A stretch of 64,000 nt of DNA from DATBSL01 sp964561785 (GTDB lineage: Bacteria > Acidobacteriota > Vicinamibacteria > Fen-336): NCBI GenBank assembly GCA_964561785.1, contig CAZLRF010000005.1:61618-125617 (forward strand), written 5' to 3'. How positions within the stretch are numbered: position 1 is the stretch's first letter; each line of letters starts with the position of its first letter. Under the pieces are notes generated by a model. The model made no database searches. It worked only from the letters and a program-made list of their open reading frames with translations, and had not been told where the DNA came from. Below are positions 1 through 8,002 of the stretch, in pieces. The translations under genes were made by a program, and so were the position numbers.

Positions 1-1
1 C

Positions 2-508
2 GGCCGGAAGGACTGGGACAACGGTGCGGTCCTGTTCGTCTTCGTCGCCGACCGCAAGATGCGGATCGAGACCGGCTACGGCCTCGAGGGCGCGCTGCCC
101 GACCAGCTGGCCGCGCGCATCCTCGACAACGAGGTGCGCCCGCGCTTCCGGGCCGGGGACTGGGCGGGCGGCCTCGAGGCCGGCATCGACGGCATCCTCG
201 CCGCCACCCGCGGCGAGTACACGGCGCCGCCGCAGGCGCCCGCCGGCGTACCCCTGCTCCCCCTCCTGGTCATCGTCCTGTTCGTGGTCCTGTTCCTCTG
301 GCTCGCCTCCCAGAGCTCGGGCGGGATCCACGTCGGGCGCACGTACGGCGGCCGCGGCTGGCGCCGCGACAGCGGCCGCTGGAGCGGGGGATCCTCGTGG
401 GGCGGCGGGGGCTGGTCGGGCGGCGGGGGCGGCTGGTCGAGCGGGGGGGGCGGCTTCTCCGGGGGCGGGGGGTCCTTCGGGGGGGGCGGCGCCTCGAGCA
501 GCTGGTGA
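2..508 (+). CDS. TPM-domain membrane protein, C-terminal part (YgcG-like)
   Basis: The 5' end lies outside the window; the reading frame is open from base 2. The visible part starts inside a TPM domain (motifs DNGAVLFVFVADRK and RIETGYGLEGALPD, typical of the TPM/YgcG family). It is followed by one hydrophobic helix (LLPLLVIVLFVVLFLWLAS) and a Gly/Ser/Trp-rich tail, the usual YgcG-type architecture. Family members sit at the cell envelope; some TPM domains have been reported to have phosphatase activity, but no function can be assigned here. The next gene, 13 nt downstream, is a second TPM protein, so the two probably form an operon and may act together. Confidence 0.8.
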   Translation, partial: GRKDWDNGAVLFVFVADRKMRIETGYGLEGALPDQLAARILDNEVRPRFRAGDWAGGLEAGIDGILAATRGEYTAPPQAPAGVPLLPLLVIVLFVVLFLWLASQSSGGIHVGRTYGGRGWRRDSGRWSGGSSWGGGGWSGGGGGWSSGGGGFSGGGGSFGGGGASSSW

Positions 509-521
509 GGGGGAAGCAGCG

Positions 522-968
522 ATGACGCCTGCCCAGTTCGAGGCGGCGCTCGACGACGAGGCGATCGTGGCCGCCATCCGCGAGGAGGAGGCGCGCTCCA
601 GCGGCGAGATCCGCGTCCACGTGGCCGAGAAGGAGGTCGAGAGCTCGCGCCGGGAGGCGGAGCTCACCTTCGAACGGCTCGGAATGACGGCGACGGCGGA
701 ACGCAACGGGGTCCTGCTCTACGTGGCCCCCGAGGCGCGCGCGATCGTCGTGATCGGAGACCGGGGGATCGACGGGTGCTGCGGCGAGGCGTTCTGGGCC
801 GCGGTCGCGGACGAGGTGCGCGACGCGTTCCGCGCGGGGCGCTTCACCGAGGGGATCGTCGCCGCGGTGAGGGCGGTCGGCGCCGAGCTCGCCCGCCACT
901 TCCCGCGGCGGCCGGGCGAAGGGGACTCCGACCGCAACGAGCTGCCCGACGGCGTCAGCCGGGGCTGA
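522..968 (+). CDS. TPM-domain protein, soluble
   Basis: A 148-residue protein starting at an ATG with the purine-rich stretch GGGGGAAG about 6 nt upstream. It carries a TPM-like fold (segments SSGEIRVHVAEKEVESSRRE, RNGVLLYVAPEARAIVVIGD and FRAGRFTEGIVAAV) but has neither signal peptide nor membrane helix. In many genomes a membrane TPM protein is followed by a short soluble one, as here. The role is unknown; inference is limited to a partnership with the preceding gene. It is followed 4 nt later by an AI-2E-family transporter gene. Confidence 0.75.
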   Translation: MTPAQFEAALDDEAIVAAIREEEARSSGEIRVHVAEKEVESSRREAELTFERLGMTATAERNGVLLYVAPEARAIVVIGDRGIDGCCGEAFWAAVADEVRDAFRAGRFTEGIVAAVRAVGAELARHFPRRPGEGDSDRNELPDGVSRG

Positions 969-972
969 AGAC

Positions 973-2091
973 GTGCCCGAACGGCGCCGTCGCGACCTGC
1001 TCACCCCGCTGCTCCTCGCGCTCGCCGCGATCCTCGTTCTCGCGTTCTGGGTGTTCCGCCCGTTCATCCTGGTCTTCGCGGTCGCCGCCTGCGTGGCGCT
1101 GCTCCTCGCGCCCGTCCAGAAGCACGCCGCGCGGGCCCTCGGGGGCCGGCCGACCCTCGCCGCCGCCGTTCTCGTCCTCGTCACGACGGTGGCGATCCTC
1201 GTTCCGGTGGCCACCTCGATGATCCTCCTCGCCCGCCAGTTCGCCGCGTTCCTCGACTGGGTGCGCCTGCAGCCGCTCGTCGGGCCCGAGGAGCTGCAGC
1301 GCTTCTGGAACGAGCTGCCGCAGCGCTACCCGGGCCTGCAGCCGTGGATCGCGTGGCTGCAGGCGCAGGTGACCCCGCTCGTCTCGGGGGGCCTCGCCGA
1401 GGTCGCGGGGCGGGCGAACGGCCTCCTCCAGGACGCCCTCGGCCGGGTGACGCACGCGGTCGTCGACCTCGCGCTCTTCCTGCTCATGCTGTTCTTCCTC
1501 CTCCGCGACGGGGGGCGCCTGCGGGCCGAGCTGCGCCCCGTCTCGCCCTTCTCGGAGGAGCAGGAGCGGCAGATCTTCGACCACCTCGAGCGCACCATCA
1601 AGGGCGCGCTGCAGGCGGTGGTGGTGGTGCCCGTGGCCCAGGGGATCCTCGCCGGGGCCGGCTTCATGATGTTCGGGGTGCCCTCGCCGTTCGTGTGGGG
1701 CACCGCCGTGATCCTCGCCGCCACCGTCCCGCTCGTCGGCTCGCCTCTCGGGTGGCTGCCCGCGGTCGGCTATCTCGCCCTCCAGGGCCGGTCCGGGCCG
1801 GCCCTCGGCCTGCTCGCTTACTGCACGATCGTCGTGAGCGGCAGCGACAACGTCATCAAGCCGCTCCTGCTCCGCGGCACCGCCCGGATCCACCCCCTCC
1901 TCGGCTTCCTCTCGATCGTGGGCGGCGTCCTCGCGTTCGGGGTCTTCGGCTTCCTGATCGGGCCGGTCGTGCTCTCCCTCGTCCTCTCGGCCCTCCGGAT
2001 CTACCGGCTGGACGTGCTGCGCGTGGCGGTCACCGGCGTCCCCGATCCCGCCGCCCCCGAGAATCGATCCGCAACGGACTCAGCGGCTTAG
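973..2091 (+). CDS. AI-2E family transporter (YdiK/PerM-like membrane protein)
   Basis: A 372-residue polytopic membrane protein with GTG start, 4 nt after the TPM gene. About eight hydrophobic segments are visible: a pair near residues 10-50, one near 65-90, then a cytoplasmic-like stretch followed by several helices from about 160 to 355. The stretches IVVSGSDNVIKPLLLRG and LLGFLSIVGGVLAFGVFGFLIGPV match the conserved C-terminal half of the AI-2E transporter family (PF01594). Despite the family name, substrates are mostly unproven; some members are Na+/H+ antiporters or general exporters. Family assignment is confident, substrate unknown. Confidence 0.88.
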   Translation: MPERRRRDLLTPLLLALAAILVLAFWVFRPFILVFAVAACVALLLAPVQKHAARALGGRPTLAAAVLVLVTTVAILVPVATSMILLARQFAAFLDWVRLQPLVGPEELQRFWNELPQRYPGLQPWIAWLQAQVTPLVSGGLAEVAGRANGLLQDALGRVTHAVVDLALFLLMLFFLLRDGGRLRAELRPVSPFSEEQERQIFDHLERTIKGALQAVVVVPVAQGILAGAGFMMFGVPSPFVWGTAVILAATVPLVGSPLGWLPAVGYLALQGRSGPALGLLAYCTIVVSGSDNVIKPLLLRGTARIHPLLGFLSIVGGVLAFGVFGFLIGPVVLSLVLSALRIYRLDVLRVAVTGVPDPAAPENRSATDSAA

Positions 2092-2121
2092 GGCGCCTTG
2101 CCGGCTCCGTGGGGCGTGTGA

Positions 2122-2127
2122 TACCGT
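2122..2127 (+). promoter_or_regulatory. -10-like element directly before the F0 operon
   Basis: TACCGT preceded by TG (TGATACCGT) lies 9 nt before the TTG codon chosen as the start of the first F0-operon gene. No Shine-Dalgarno sequence fits in the gap. The arrangement matches the leaderless pattern seen at several other genes in the window. No good -35 is visible. Confidence 0.35.
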
Positions 2128-2136
2128 TCCTCGCTG

Positions 2137-2421
2137 TTGCCGTCCCGAACGTCTCCGCCGGACCGGCCCAGGGCCCCGGGAGGAGCCGCGAGGGACTTTT
2201 CGCGCGCGATGCGCGAGGCGGCGCCGTACCTGGGGCTCGGGACGACCCTCGCGGTCACCGTGCTCGCGGGGCTGGGCGGGGGCTACTGGCTGGACGGCCG
2301 GCTCGGGACCCGCCCGGTGCTCCTGCTCCTGGGGGGCTGCCTCGGCCTCGGCGCGGCGCTCGTGCACTTCTTCAGGACCGTCTCGGGACAGAACACGCGG
2401 CACTCGGACCCCAAGCCTTGA
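2137..2421 (+). CDS. AtpI/AtpZ-like protein, first gene of F0 operon
   Basis: A protein of at most 94 residues with two transmembrane helices near residues 32-49 and 55-73. The hairpin with LGGGYWLDGRLGTRP between the helices is typical of the AtpZ/AtpI family, small proteins found at the head of ATP synthase operons and thought to help assemble the c-ring or supply Mg2+. The TTG start is chosen because a -10-like hexamer ends 9 nt upstream. A later ATG at the residue pair MR (MREAAPYL) would give a roughly 70-residue protein and cannot be excluded. The stop overlaps the start of the next gene by 4 nt. Confidence 0.7.
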   Translation: MPSRTSPPDRPRAPGGAARDFSRAMREAAPYLGLGTTLAVTVLAGLGGGYWLDGRLGTRPVLLLLGGCLGLGAALVHFFRTVSGQNTRHSDPKP

Positions 2422-2816
2422 GCCTCCTGCGATACTCGATCCTCGTCACGGGCGTGGCCGCGGCCACCCTGGCCCTCGCGTGGGCGCTGGCGCTGCGCCG
2501 GGCGGAGGCGCCCGTGCGCGCGGCCGCCGCGTTCGGGGCCGCCCTCGCCGTCGCCAACACCGTCGCCGCCCACGCGCTCGTGGTGTGGTCGAAGCGCCGC
2601 TCGACCAACGCCTTCCTCGCCGCCGTGCTCGGGGGCATGGTCGGGCGCATGGTCCTCATGATCGCCGCCGTCGTGGCCGGCGTGGTGGCGCTCGGCCTGC
2701 CCAAGTGGCCGCTCGCCTTCGCCGTCCTCTCCTACTTCGTCCTCTTCCTCGTCCTGGAGCTGTCCATCCTCCACCGGCAGCCCGGCGCCCGCCTCTCCCC
2801 GGGAGAGGGACGATGA
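2418..2816 (+). CDS. AtpI-like four-helix membrane protein (ATP synthase subunit I)
   Basis: A 132-residue protein with TTG start overlapping the preceding stop (TTGA) and a stop overlapping the atpB start (ATGA), so it is translationally coupled on both sides. Four hydrophobic segments are visible (about residues 5-25, 32-55, 62-88, 92-112), with KRRSTNAFLAAVLGGMVGR in the middle. This agrees with the ATP synthase I chain (PF03899) in size, topology and position. The operon therefore has two AtpI-like proteins in a row: a short two-helix one and this longer one. Confidence 0.7.
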   Translation: MSLLRYSILVTGVAAATLALAWALALRRAEAPVRAAAAFGAALAVANTVAAHALVVWSKRRSTNAFLAAVLGGMVGRMVLMIAAVVAGVVALGLPKWPLAFAVLSYFVLFLVLELSILHRQPGARLSPGEGR

Positions 2817-3682
2817 GCGCCCTCCTGCTCGCGCTGCTGCTGCAGGCCGCACCGGCGCACGCCCCGTCGGCTCCGGTCGAGCACGCCGCCGAGACCCACG
2901 CGGCCGAAGCCCCCGCCGCCGAGGCCGGCCACGCCTCGGACCCCGCGACCGTCATCATGCACCACGTGACGGACGCGCCCTTCTTCGGCCTTCCGTCGAA
3001 GCACGCGGTCTTCTTCCTCCTCGCCGCGCTGCTCGTGATCGCCGGGGCCCGCCTCGCCCTGCGCGCCTACGGACGCAAGGGCGTCCCGAGGGGGGTCGGG
3101 GCCGCGGTCGAGGGGCTCGTGCTCTTCGTGCGCGACCAGATCGCGACGCCGAACATCGGCCACGACGCCCGCAAGTTCACGCCGCTGCTGTGCAGCTTCT
3201 TCTTCTTCATCCTGGTCGCGGCGCTCCTCGGCCTGATGCCCTTCTCCGCCACCTCGACCGGGAACCTCGCGGTCACGTTGGGGCTCGCCACGGTCTCCTT
3301 CGCCGCCCAGCAGTACGCGGGGATCTCGAAGTACGGCCTCGCCGGGCACTTCCACAACCTCATCCCGCCCGGGCTTCCCGCGTGGCTGCTGCCGATCATG
3401 GTGCCGGTCGAGGTCCTCAGCATGTTCACGAAGCCGTTCGCGCTGATGATCCGGCTCTTCGCCAACATGCTGGCCGGGCACATGGTCATCACCACCCTCA
3501 TCCTGCTCATCCCGCTGATGGCCCAGATCAGCCCGGCGGGCGGAGTGGCGATGGCGCCGGTGTCGATCGCCCTCGCCCTCTTCATCATGCTGCTCGAGAT
3601 CCTCGTCGCCTTCATCCAGGCCTACATCTTCACCCTGCTCTCCGCCATCTTCATCGGGATGTACGCGCACCCCGCGCACTGA
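2813..3682 (+). CDS. atpB: F0F1 ATP synthase subunit a
   Basis: A 289-residue protein starting with an ATG that overlaps the preceding stop. The N-terminus is signal-like and then Ala/His/Glu-rich (residues about 10-50). About five membrane helices follow. The essential arginine of the proton path is in FALMIRLFANMLAGH (Arg214, equivalent to the conserved subunit-a Arg), and the C-terminal helix carries FIQAYIFTLLSAIFIGMY. Subunit a forms the stationary half-channels next to the c-ring in the inner membrane. It is followed by subunits c and b, with no F1 genes. Confidence 0.96.
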   Translation: MSALLLALLLQAAPAHAPSAPVEHAAETHAAEAPAAEAGHASDPATVIMHHVTDAPFFGLPSKHAVFFLLAALLVIAGARLALRAYGRKGVPRGVGAAVEGLVLFVRDQIATPNIGHDARKFTPLLCSFFFFILVAALLGLMPFSATSTGNLAVTLGLATVSFAAQQYAGISKYGLAGHFHNLIPPGLPAWLLPIMVPVEVLSMFTKPFALMIRLFANMLAGHMVITTLILLIPLMAQISPAGGVAMAPVSIALALFIMLLEILVAFIQAYIFTLLSAIFIGMYAHPAH

Positions 3683-3723
3683 TTCTCTTGGAACGCCGCA
3701 CCCACGCTCAGGAGGAAGCTTAG

Positions 3724-3951
3724 ATGGATCCCAAGGTCATGGCGTACTTCGCCGCCGGCATCGGGGCGGGCCTCACCATCATCGGCGGCGCCGCCGGCAT
3801 CGGCCGCCTCGCCGCCGCCGCGATGGAGGGCATCGCCCGCCAGCCCAACGCCGCCGGCGACATCCGCGGCGCGATGATCGTGGCCGCCGGCCTCATCGAG
3901 GGCGTCACGTTCTTCTCCCTCATCGTCACCATCCTGCTCGCGATCAAGTAG
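3724..3951 (+). CDS. atpE: F0F1 ATP synthase subunit c
   Basis: A 75-residue hairpin protein preceded by AGGAGG (SD). Helix 1 carries the glycine pattern GAGLTIIGGAAGIG, the loop ARQPNAAGD matches the conserved RQP loop that contacts F1, and helix 2 has the ion-binding carboxylate Glu59 in AAGLIEGVTFFSLIV. The residue after Glu59 is Gly rather than the Ser found in Na+-binding rings, and helix 1 lacks the Na+-site Gln, so a proton-coupled ring is inferred. The inference rests on comparison with well-known c subunits from memory. Confidence 0.96.
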   Translation: MDPKVMAYFAAGIGAGLTIIGGAAGIGRLAAAAMEGIARQPNAAGDIRGAMIVAAGLIEGVTFFSLIVTILLAIK

Positions 3952-3959
3952 GCACGAAG

Positions 3960-4523
3960 GTGCAGGCACTGGTCGCGCCGTCCCTCGCCCTCGCCGCGGC
4001 CGAGGGCGGGGGGGGCGGAATCCTCAGCGTCGACGCCACCCTCGTCTGGGGCACGATCGTCGTCTTCTCGCTCTTCGCCTGGATCCTCGGGAAGTTCGCC
4101 TGGGGTCCGCTCCTCAAGCTCGTGGAGGAGCGCGAGAAGACGATCCAGGAGCAGGTCGACTCCGCGGAGGCGGCGGCCGCGGAGGCCAGGAGCCTCCTCG
4201 CCCGGCACCAGGAGATGCTGAAGGCGGCGGGGCGGGAGCGCGAGGAGATCCTCCAGAAGGCGGTGAAGGAGGCGGACGCGGTCCGCGCCGACCTCGTGGG
4301 CCGCGCACGGGCCGAGGCCGAGCAGGCCACCGGTCGCGCCCGCGAGCAGATCCAGCGCGAGAAGGACCAGGCGATCGCGGAGCTGCGCTCGCAGGTCGCC
4401 GATCTCGCGGTGGAGGCCGCGTCCCGCATCGTCAAGTCGTCCCTCACCCCGGAGGCCCAGCGCAGGATCGTGGACGACTTCATCCGCGAGCTGCCCGCCG
4501 CGCGCAGGGAGCACCGGGCGTGA
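3960..4523 (+). CDS. atpF: F0F1 ATP synthase subunit b
   Basis: A 187-residue protein with GTG start 8 nt after atpE. One membrane helix lies near residues 27-45 (ATLVWGTIVVFSLFAWILGKF), followed by a long charged heptad-like helix (residues about 50-150) with AAAAEARSLLARHQEML and REQIQREKDQAIAEL, the peripheral-stalk coiled coil. The C-terminal part contacts F1 delta in the family. It closes the F0 set; delta, alpha, gamma, beta and epsilon must be encoded elsewhere. Its stop overlaps the start of an SCP2-like gene (GTGA). Confidence 0.93.
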   Translation: MQALVAPSLALAAAEGGGGGILSVDATLVWGTIVVFSLFAWILGKFAWGPLLKLVEEREKTIQEQVDSAEAAAAEARSLLARHQEMLKAAGREREEILQKAVKEADAVRADLVGRARAEAEQATGRAREQIQREKDQAIAELRSQVADLAVEAASRIVKSSLTPEAQRRIVDDFIRELPAARREHRA

Positions 4524-4831
4524 GCGAGGTCGAGGCGATCTTCAAGGGCCTGTGCAAGCGCTTCAACAAGAAGAACGTCGACGCCGAGCGCTCGTACTAC
4601 TTCTCGCTCGGCGAGGACGAGAAGTGGACCGTGCACATCACGAAGCAGAAGTGCACGGTCAAGAAGGGGAAGAACGACGGGGCCGACTGCTTCTTCAAGG
4701 GGCCGGCCGAGCTGTTCCTCTCGGTGTGGAACGGGGAGCACCAGCTCGGCCCGATGGACTTCCTCTCCGGCAAGGTCAAGAGCAACAACCCATTGCTGCT
4801 CAAGGACTTCGTCCGGGCCTTCCAGAAGTAG
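4520..4831 (+). CDS. SCP2 sterol-binding-domain-like protein coupled to atpF
   Basis: A 103-residue soluble protein with GTG start overlapping the atpF stop by 4 nt. The pattern EKWTVHITKQKCTVKKG, DGADCFFKGPAELFLSVW, MDFLSGKVKSNNPLLLKDF resembles the SCP2 fold, a small alpha/beta domain with a hydrophobic pocket that binds lipids in other proteins. The 3' end lies 3 nt from the convergent peptidase gene. Its coupling to an ATP synthase F0 operon is unusual; ligand and role are unknown. Two cysteines (in QKC and ADC) are present, with no evidence for metal binding. Confidence 0.72.
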   Translation: MSEVEAIFKGLCKRFNKKNVDAERSYYFSLGEDEKWTVHITKQKCTVKKGKNDGADCFFKGPAELFLSVWNGEHQLGPMDFLSGKVKSNNPLLLKDFVRAFQK

Positions 4832-4834
4832 CGG

Positions 4835-6349
4835 CTACTTCGCCCTCATCGTCATCGGGTCCCGCAGCGGCAGGAGGGTGACCCTGCCCCCCGGGGCGAG
4901 CGAGTCGAGGGTCACGGGGTGCTTCTCCTCCCCGAGGTCGATCTCGGCCTGCCTGCCCACGACCAGGACCATCATCTTCTCCGGCACGAGGTGCTCCCGC
5001 GCCACCCGCTGCACGTCCGCGGCGGTCACGGAGCGGATGCGGTCGCGGTAGGTGGTCCACCAGGACGGGTCCCGGCCCGTGTACTCGTCCGAGGCGAAGA
5101 CCGCCATCGCCTGAGCCTTCGAGGCGAAGCTCGAGGGGAAGGTCTGGATCAGGCTGCTCTTGATCGTGTCGAGCTCCTCCTCGGTGACGAGGCCCTCCCG
5201 CATCTTCCGGATCTCCTCCAGCACCAGCGAGGTCGCCCGGGGCACGGAACGGCTCTTCGACTGGAAGGCCGCGCGGAAGCGGCCGGGGTAGAAGACGCCG
5301 AATGACAGGCCGGAGCCCGCGGAGTAGGCGAGGCCCTCGTTCGAGCGGACGGTCCGCGTGATGCGGGAGGTGAAGCCGCCGCCGCCCAGGATCTCGTTCA
5401 TCACCTCGAGCGCGTACACGTCGGGGCTCGTGCGCCACACGGTGGGCAGGCCGATCGAGACGCGGCCCTGGTTCACCTCCTTCTCGATCCGGTAGAGCCC
5501 GGGGCCCACCGGCCCGAACGTGCTGGGCACGGGGGGCACCGTCTCCTTCTTGGAGGGCCAGCCGGCGAAGGCCCTCTCGAGCTTGCGGATCATCTCCGGT
5601 CGCGAGAACGAGCCCGACACCGCCGCGACCATGTGGGCGGGGTGGACCCAGCGGCGATGGAACGCGACGAGGTCGTCCCGCCCGATCGACCTCACCGAGG
5701 CCTCGGTCGTGAAGCGGTTCGTGAAGTGGCCCGGGCCGTAGAGCAGCACGTTCCACTCCCGGGCCTCGATGTCCGCGGAGTCGTCGTTGCGCTTCTTCAT
5801 CTCCTGCAGCGACTGCTCCTTCGCGAGGGCGAGGCGGTCCTCCTGGAAGCGCGGCTCGCGCAGCATCTCGACGAAGAGGGCGAGGGCTTCGTCGAGGTTG
5901 TCGGCAAGGCAGTTGAGCGACGCCGAGCCCGAGACGGGGCCGATCCCGGTCGAGACCTGGGCGGCGAGGAAGTCGAGCCGCTCGTCGAGCTGCTCCGCGG
6001 TGAGGCTCCGCGTCCCTCCCCGACGCATCTGGGACCCGGTGAAGGCGGCGAGGCCCTCCTTGCCCTCGGGGTCGAGCCAGCTCCCCACCCTGGCCGTGAT
6101 CGCGACGTTCACGAGGGGCAGCGCCCGGTCCTCGGCGATGAAGACGACCATGCCGTTCCTCAGGACCACGCGGTGGTCCTTCGCGGACGGGGGCTCGAAC
6201 GCGATCGGCTGGAACGCGAGCTGGTCCGGGTGGTCCGGGATCGGCTGGGCGGCCGCAGGCCCGGCCGCGGCGAGGGCGAGGCCGGCCGCGGCGAGGAGCG
6301 CGGGGAGGGGCGGGAGAGCGGCGCGCGTGCGGGTCATGGCGGTCCTCAC
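4835..6349 (-). CDS. M16 family peptidase-like protein, non-catalytic partner
   Basis: About 500 residues with a signal peptide (LPALLAAAGLALAAAGPAAAQP). It has the M16 fold halves (HRVVLRNGMVVFIAEDRALPLV near the N-terminus and ILGGGGFTSRITRTVRSNEGLAYS in the second half), but the zinc-binding HxxEH is replaced by a sequence around FTGSQMRRGG. This is the usual state of the inactive partner in M16B heterodimers, in which the catalytic subunit is the upstream neighbour. A GTG start at 6349 overlaps that gene's stop (GTGA); an ATG at 6337 gives a neater signal peptide. Probably periplasmic. Confidence 0.88.
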   Translation of the reverse strand: MRTAMTRTRAALPPLPALLAAAGLALAAAGPAAAQPIPDHPDQLAFQPIAFEPPSAKDHRVVLRNGMVVFIAEDRALPLVNVAITARVGSWLDPEGKEGLAAFTGSQMRRGGTRSLTAEQLDERLDFLAAQVSTGIGPVSGSASLNCLADNLDEALALFVEMLREPRFQEDRLALAKEQSLQEMKKRNDDSADIEAREWNVLLYGPGHFTNRFTTEASVRSIGRDDLVAFHRRWVHPAHMVAAVSGSFSRPEMIRKLERAFAGWPSKKETVPPVPSTFGPVGPGLYRIEKEVNQGRVSIGLPTVWRTSPDVYALEVMNEILGGGGFTSRITRTVRSNEGLAYSAGSGLSFGVFYPGRFRAAFQSKSRSVPRATSLVLEEIRKMREGLVTEEELDTIKSSLIQTFPSSFASKAQAMAVFASDEYTGRDPSWWTTYRDRIRSVTAADVQRVAREHLVPEKMMVLVVGRQAEIDLGEEKHPVTLDSLAPGGRVTLLPLRDPMTMRAK

Positions 6350-7911
6350 TCGTTCTCAGCCGGGAGCTTCGCGACCTCCGGGTCCTCGGGGCCCTTCTTG
6401 CGCAGGAACGTGGCGACGGTGCGGTTCTCCTTCGTCAGGTAGCTGCGGGCCACGCGCTGGAGGTCGGCCGCGGTGACCGCGTCCGCCTTCTCGGCCCACG
6501 TGTTGATGAGCCGCCAGTCGCCGAGCGCGTCGTAGCTCACGAGCTGGAAGCCCACGAAGAACGGCGAGGACAGCCGCCGGTAGGCGTTGGCCTTGGCGGC
6601 GTTTCTGACCTTCTGCAGCTCCTCGGGCGGCACCGGCTCGTTCTGCAGCCTCTCGATCTCCTCGTGGACCGCCGCCTCGGCCGCGGAGGGCTCCACGCCC
6701 TCCCGGACCGTGGTCTCGACCCGGAAGATCCCCCCGTACTTGCGGGACTCGTGCTCGGCCGCGGACTGGGTCGCCACCTGGCGCCCGAGCACGAGGCCCT
6801 TGTAGAGCCGCCCGGTGCGCCCGGAGAGGACGTCGGAGAGCAGGTCGAGGGCGGGTGTGTCCTTGTGCAGAGCAGGCACCGTCTTCCACCAGATCCTCAC
6901 CGTGGGGGAGGTCTCGGCCTCCGCGTTGAAGCGCTTCTCGCCGAGCTGCTTCGGCTCGAGGGTCACCACCGGCGGCGGCTCGACCGTGCCCCGGGGGATG
7001 CGCCCGAAGTAGCGCTCGAGGAGCGGCTTCACCTCGGCCGCCCGGAAGTCGCCCGCGAGCACGCCGGTGATGTTGTTCGGGGCGTAGTAGGTGGCGAAGT
7101 ACTGCTTGGCCTGGGCGAGCGTGTAGCTGGGGATGTCCGAGGCCCAGCCCACCACCGGCCAGTGGTAGGGGCTCGCCTCCCAGAACAGGGCCTGGAAGGC
7201 CTCGTCGTACCTGCCGAGCGGCGTCGACTCCGTGCGCAGCCGCCGCTCCTCGAAGACCACGTCGCGCTCCGAGTAGAACTCCCGGAACACGGGGTTGAGG
7301 AGCCGGTCGGACTCGAGCCACGCCCACAGCTCCAGCTTGTTCTTCGGGATCCGCACGAAGTACGCGGTCTGGTCCTCGGAGGTGAAGGCGTTGAGCGCCT
7401 CCCCCCCGTGCTTCGTGTAGATCTGATCGAGCTGGTCCTTGACGATCGTCTCGCGCTGCTTCTGCACGAGCGCGTCGAACTGCTTCCCGAGCTCGCGGTA
7501 GCGCTCCGTCCAGCTCTCCGGACGGTCGAGGTCGTCGATCTCGCCGCGGCGCAGACGCTCGCGCATGACCTCCATCTCCGCCCGCATCTCCTCGCGGATC
7601 TTCTCCTGCTCCTCGATCAGCCGGAGGTCGGCGTCGATGTCCTTCGTGCCGATCGTCCTCGTGCCCTTGAACATCATGTGCTCGAAGAAGTGGCTCAAGC
7701 CCGTGATTCCGGGCCGCTCGTTCACCGAGCCCACGCGGGCGGTCCAGAACGCGGCGACGGTCGGGGAGTCGTGCTGCTCGTAGAGCAGCCACCGCATCCC
7801 GTTCGAGAGCGTGAACTCCTCGACGTCGATCCGGGGCCGCTCGGCGGCGCCGAGCGGGGCGAGGAGGAGGAGGGACAAGGCGGCGGCGGCGGTCGGCGGG
7901 CGCAGTCTCAT
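6346..7911 (-). CDS. M16 family zinc peptidase, catalytic subunit
   Basis: A 521-residue protein with ATG at 7911 and a signal peptide ending near ALA-type residues 20-23. It has the inverted zinc motif HFFEH (His74, Glu77, His78) in GLSHFFEHMMFKGT and the downstream Glu ligand region ERDVVFEERRLR, so it should be active. A charged linker (about residues 95-160, rich in Arg and Glu) follows the motif. M16B peptidases degrade or process peptides; here the export signal suggests a periplasmic enzyme acting with the coupled inactive partner. A -10-like TAGTCT (complement of 7932-7937) and a GGAG lie upstream. Confidence 0.92.
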   Translation of the reverse strand: MRLRPPTAAAALSLLLLAPLGAAERPRIDVEEFTLSNGMRWLLYEQHDSPTVAAFWTARVGSVNERPGITGLSHFFEHMMFKGTRTIGTKDIDADLRLIEEQEKIREEMRAEMEVMRERLRRGEIDDLDRPESWTERYRELGKQFDALVQKQRETIVKDQLDQIYTKHGGEALNAFTSEDQTAYFVRIPKNKLELWAWLESDRLLNPVFREFYSERDVVFEERRLRTESTPLGRYDEAFQALFWEASPYHWPVVGWASDIPSYTLAQAKQYFATYYAPNNITGVLAGDFRAAEVKPLLERYFGRIPRGTVEPPPVVTLEPKQLGEKRFNAEAETSPTVRIWWKTVPALHKDTPALDLLSDVLSGRTGRLYKGLVLGRQVATQSAAEHESRKYGGIFRVETTVREGVEPSAAEAAVHEEIERLQNEPVPPEELQKVRNAAKANAYRRLSSPFFVGFQLVSYDALGDWRLINTWAEKADAVTAADLQRVARSYLTKENRTVATFLRKKGPEDPEVAKLPAENE

Positions 7912-7971
7912 GAATCGGGCTCCGGGAGCGCAGACTATCAACCCCCGGGGCCCGGCGCCAGCGCCCGCGAT

Positions 7972-8001
7972 TTGACGCCGCGCCGGACCGCCCGCTAACC
8001 T
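7972..8001 (+). promoter_or_regulatory. sigma-70-type promoter of the efflux operon
   Basis: TTGACG (7972-7977) and TAACCT (7996-8001) are separated by 18 nt and point at the TolC-like gene. The -10 ends one nucleotide before the GTG at 8003, so transcription would begin near 8008 and the first usable codon would be the TTG at 8012. Confidence 0.6.
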
Positions 8002-8002
8002 C

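Noticed and set aside
370..508. G-rich repetitive segment as a possible tandem DNA repeat
   Set aside because: It encodes the Gly/Ser/Trp-rich tail typical of YgcG-like proteins; repeat units are irregular.
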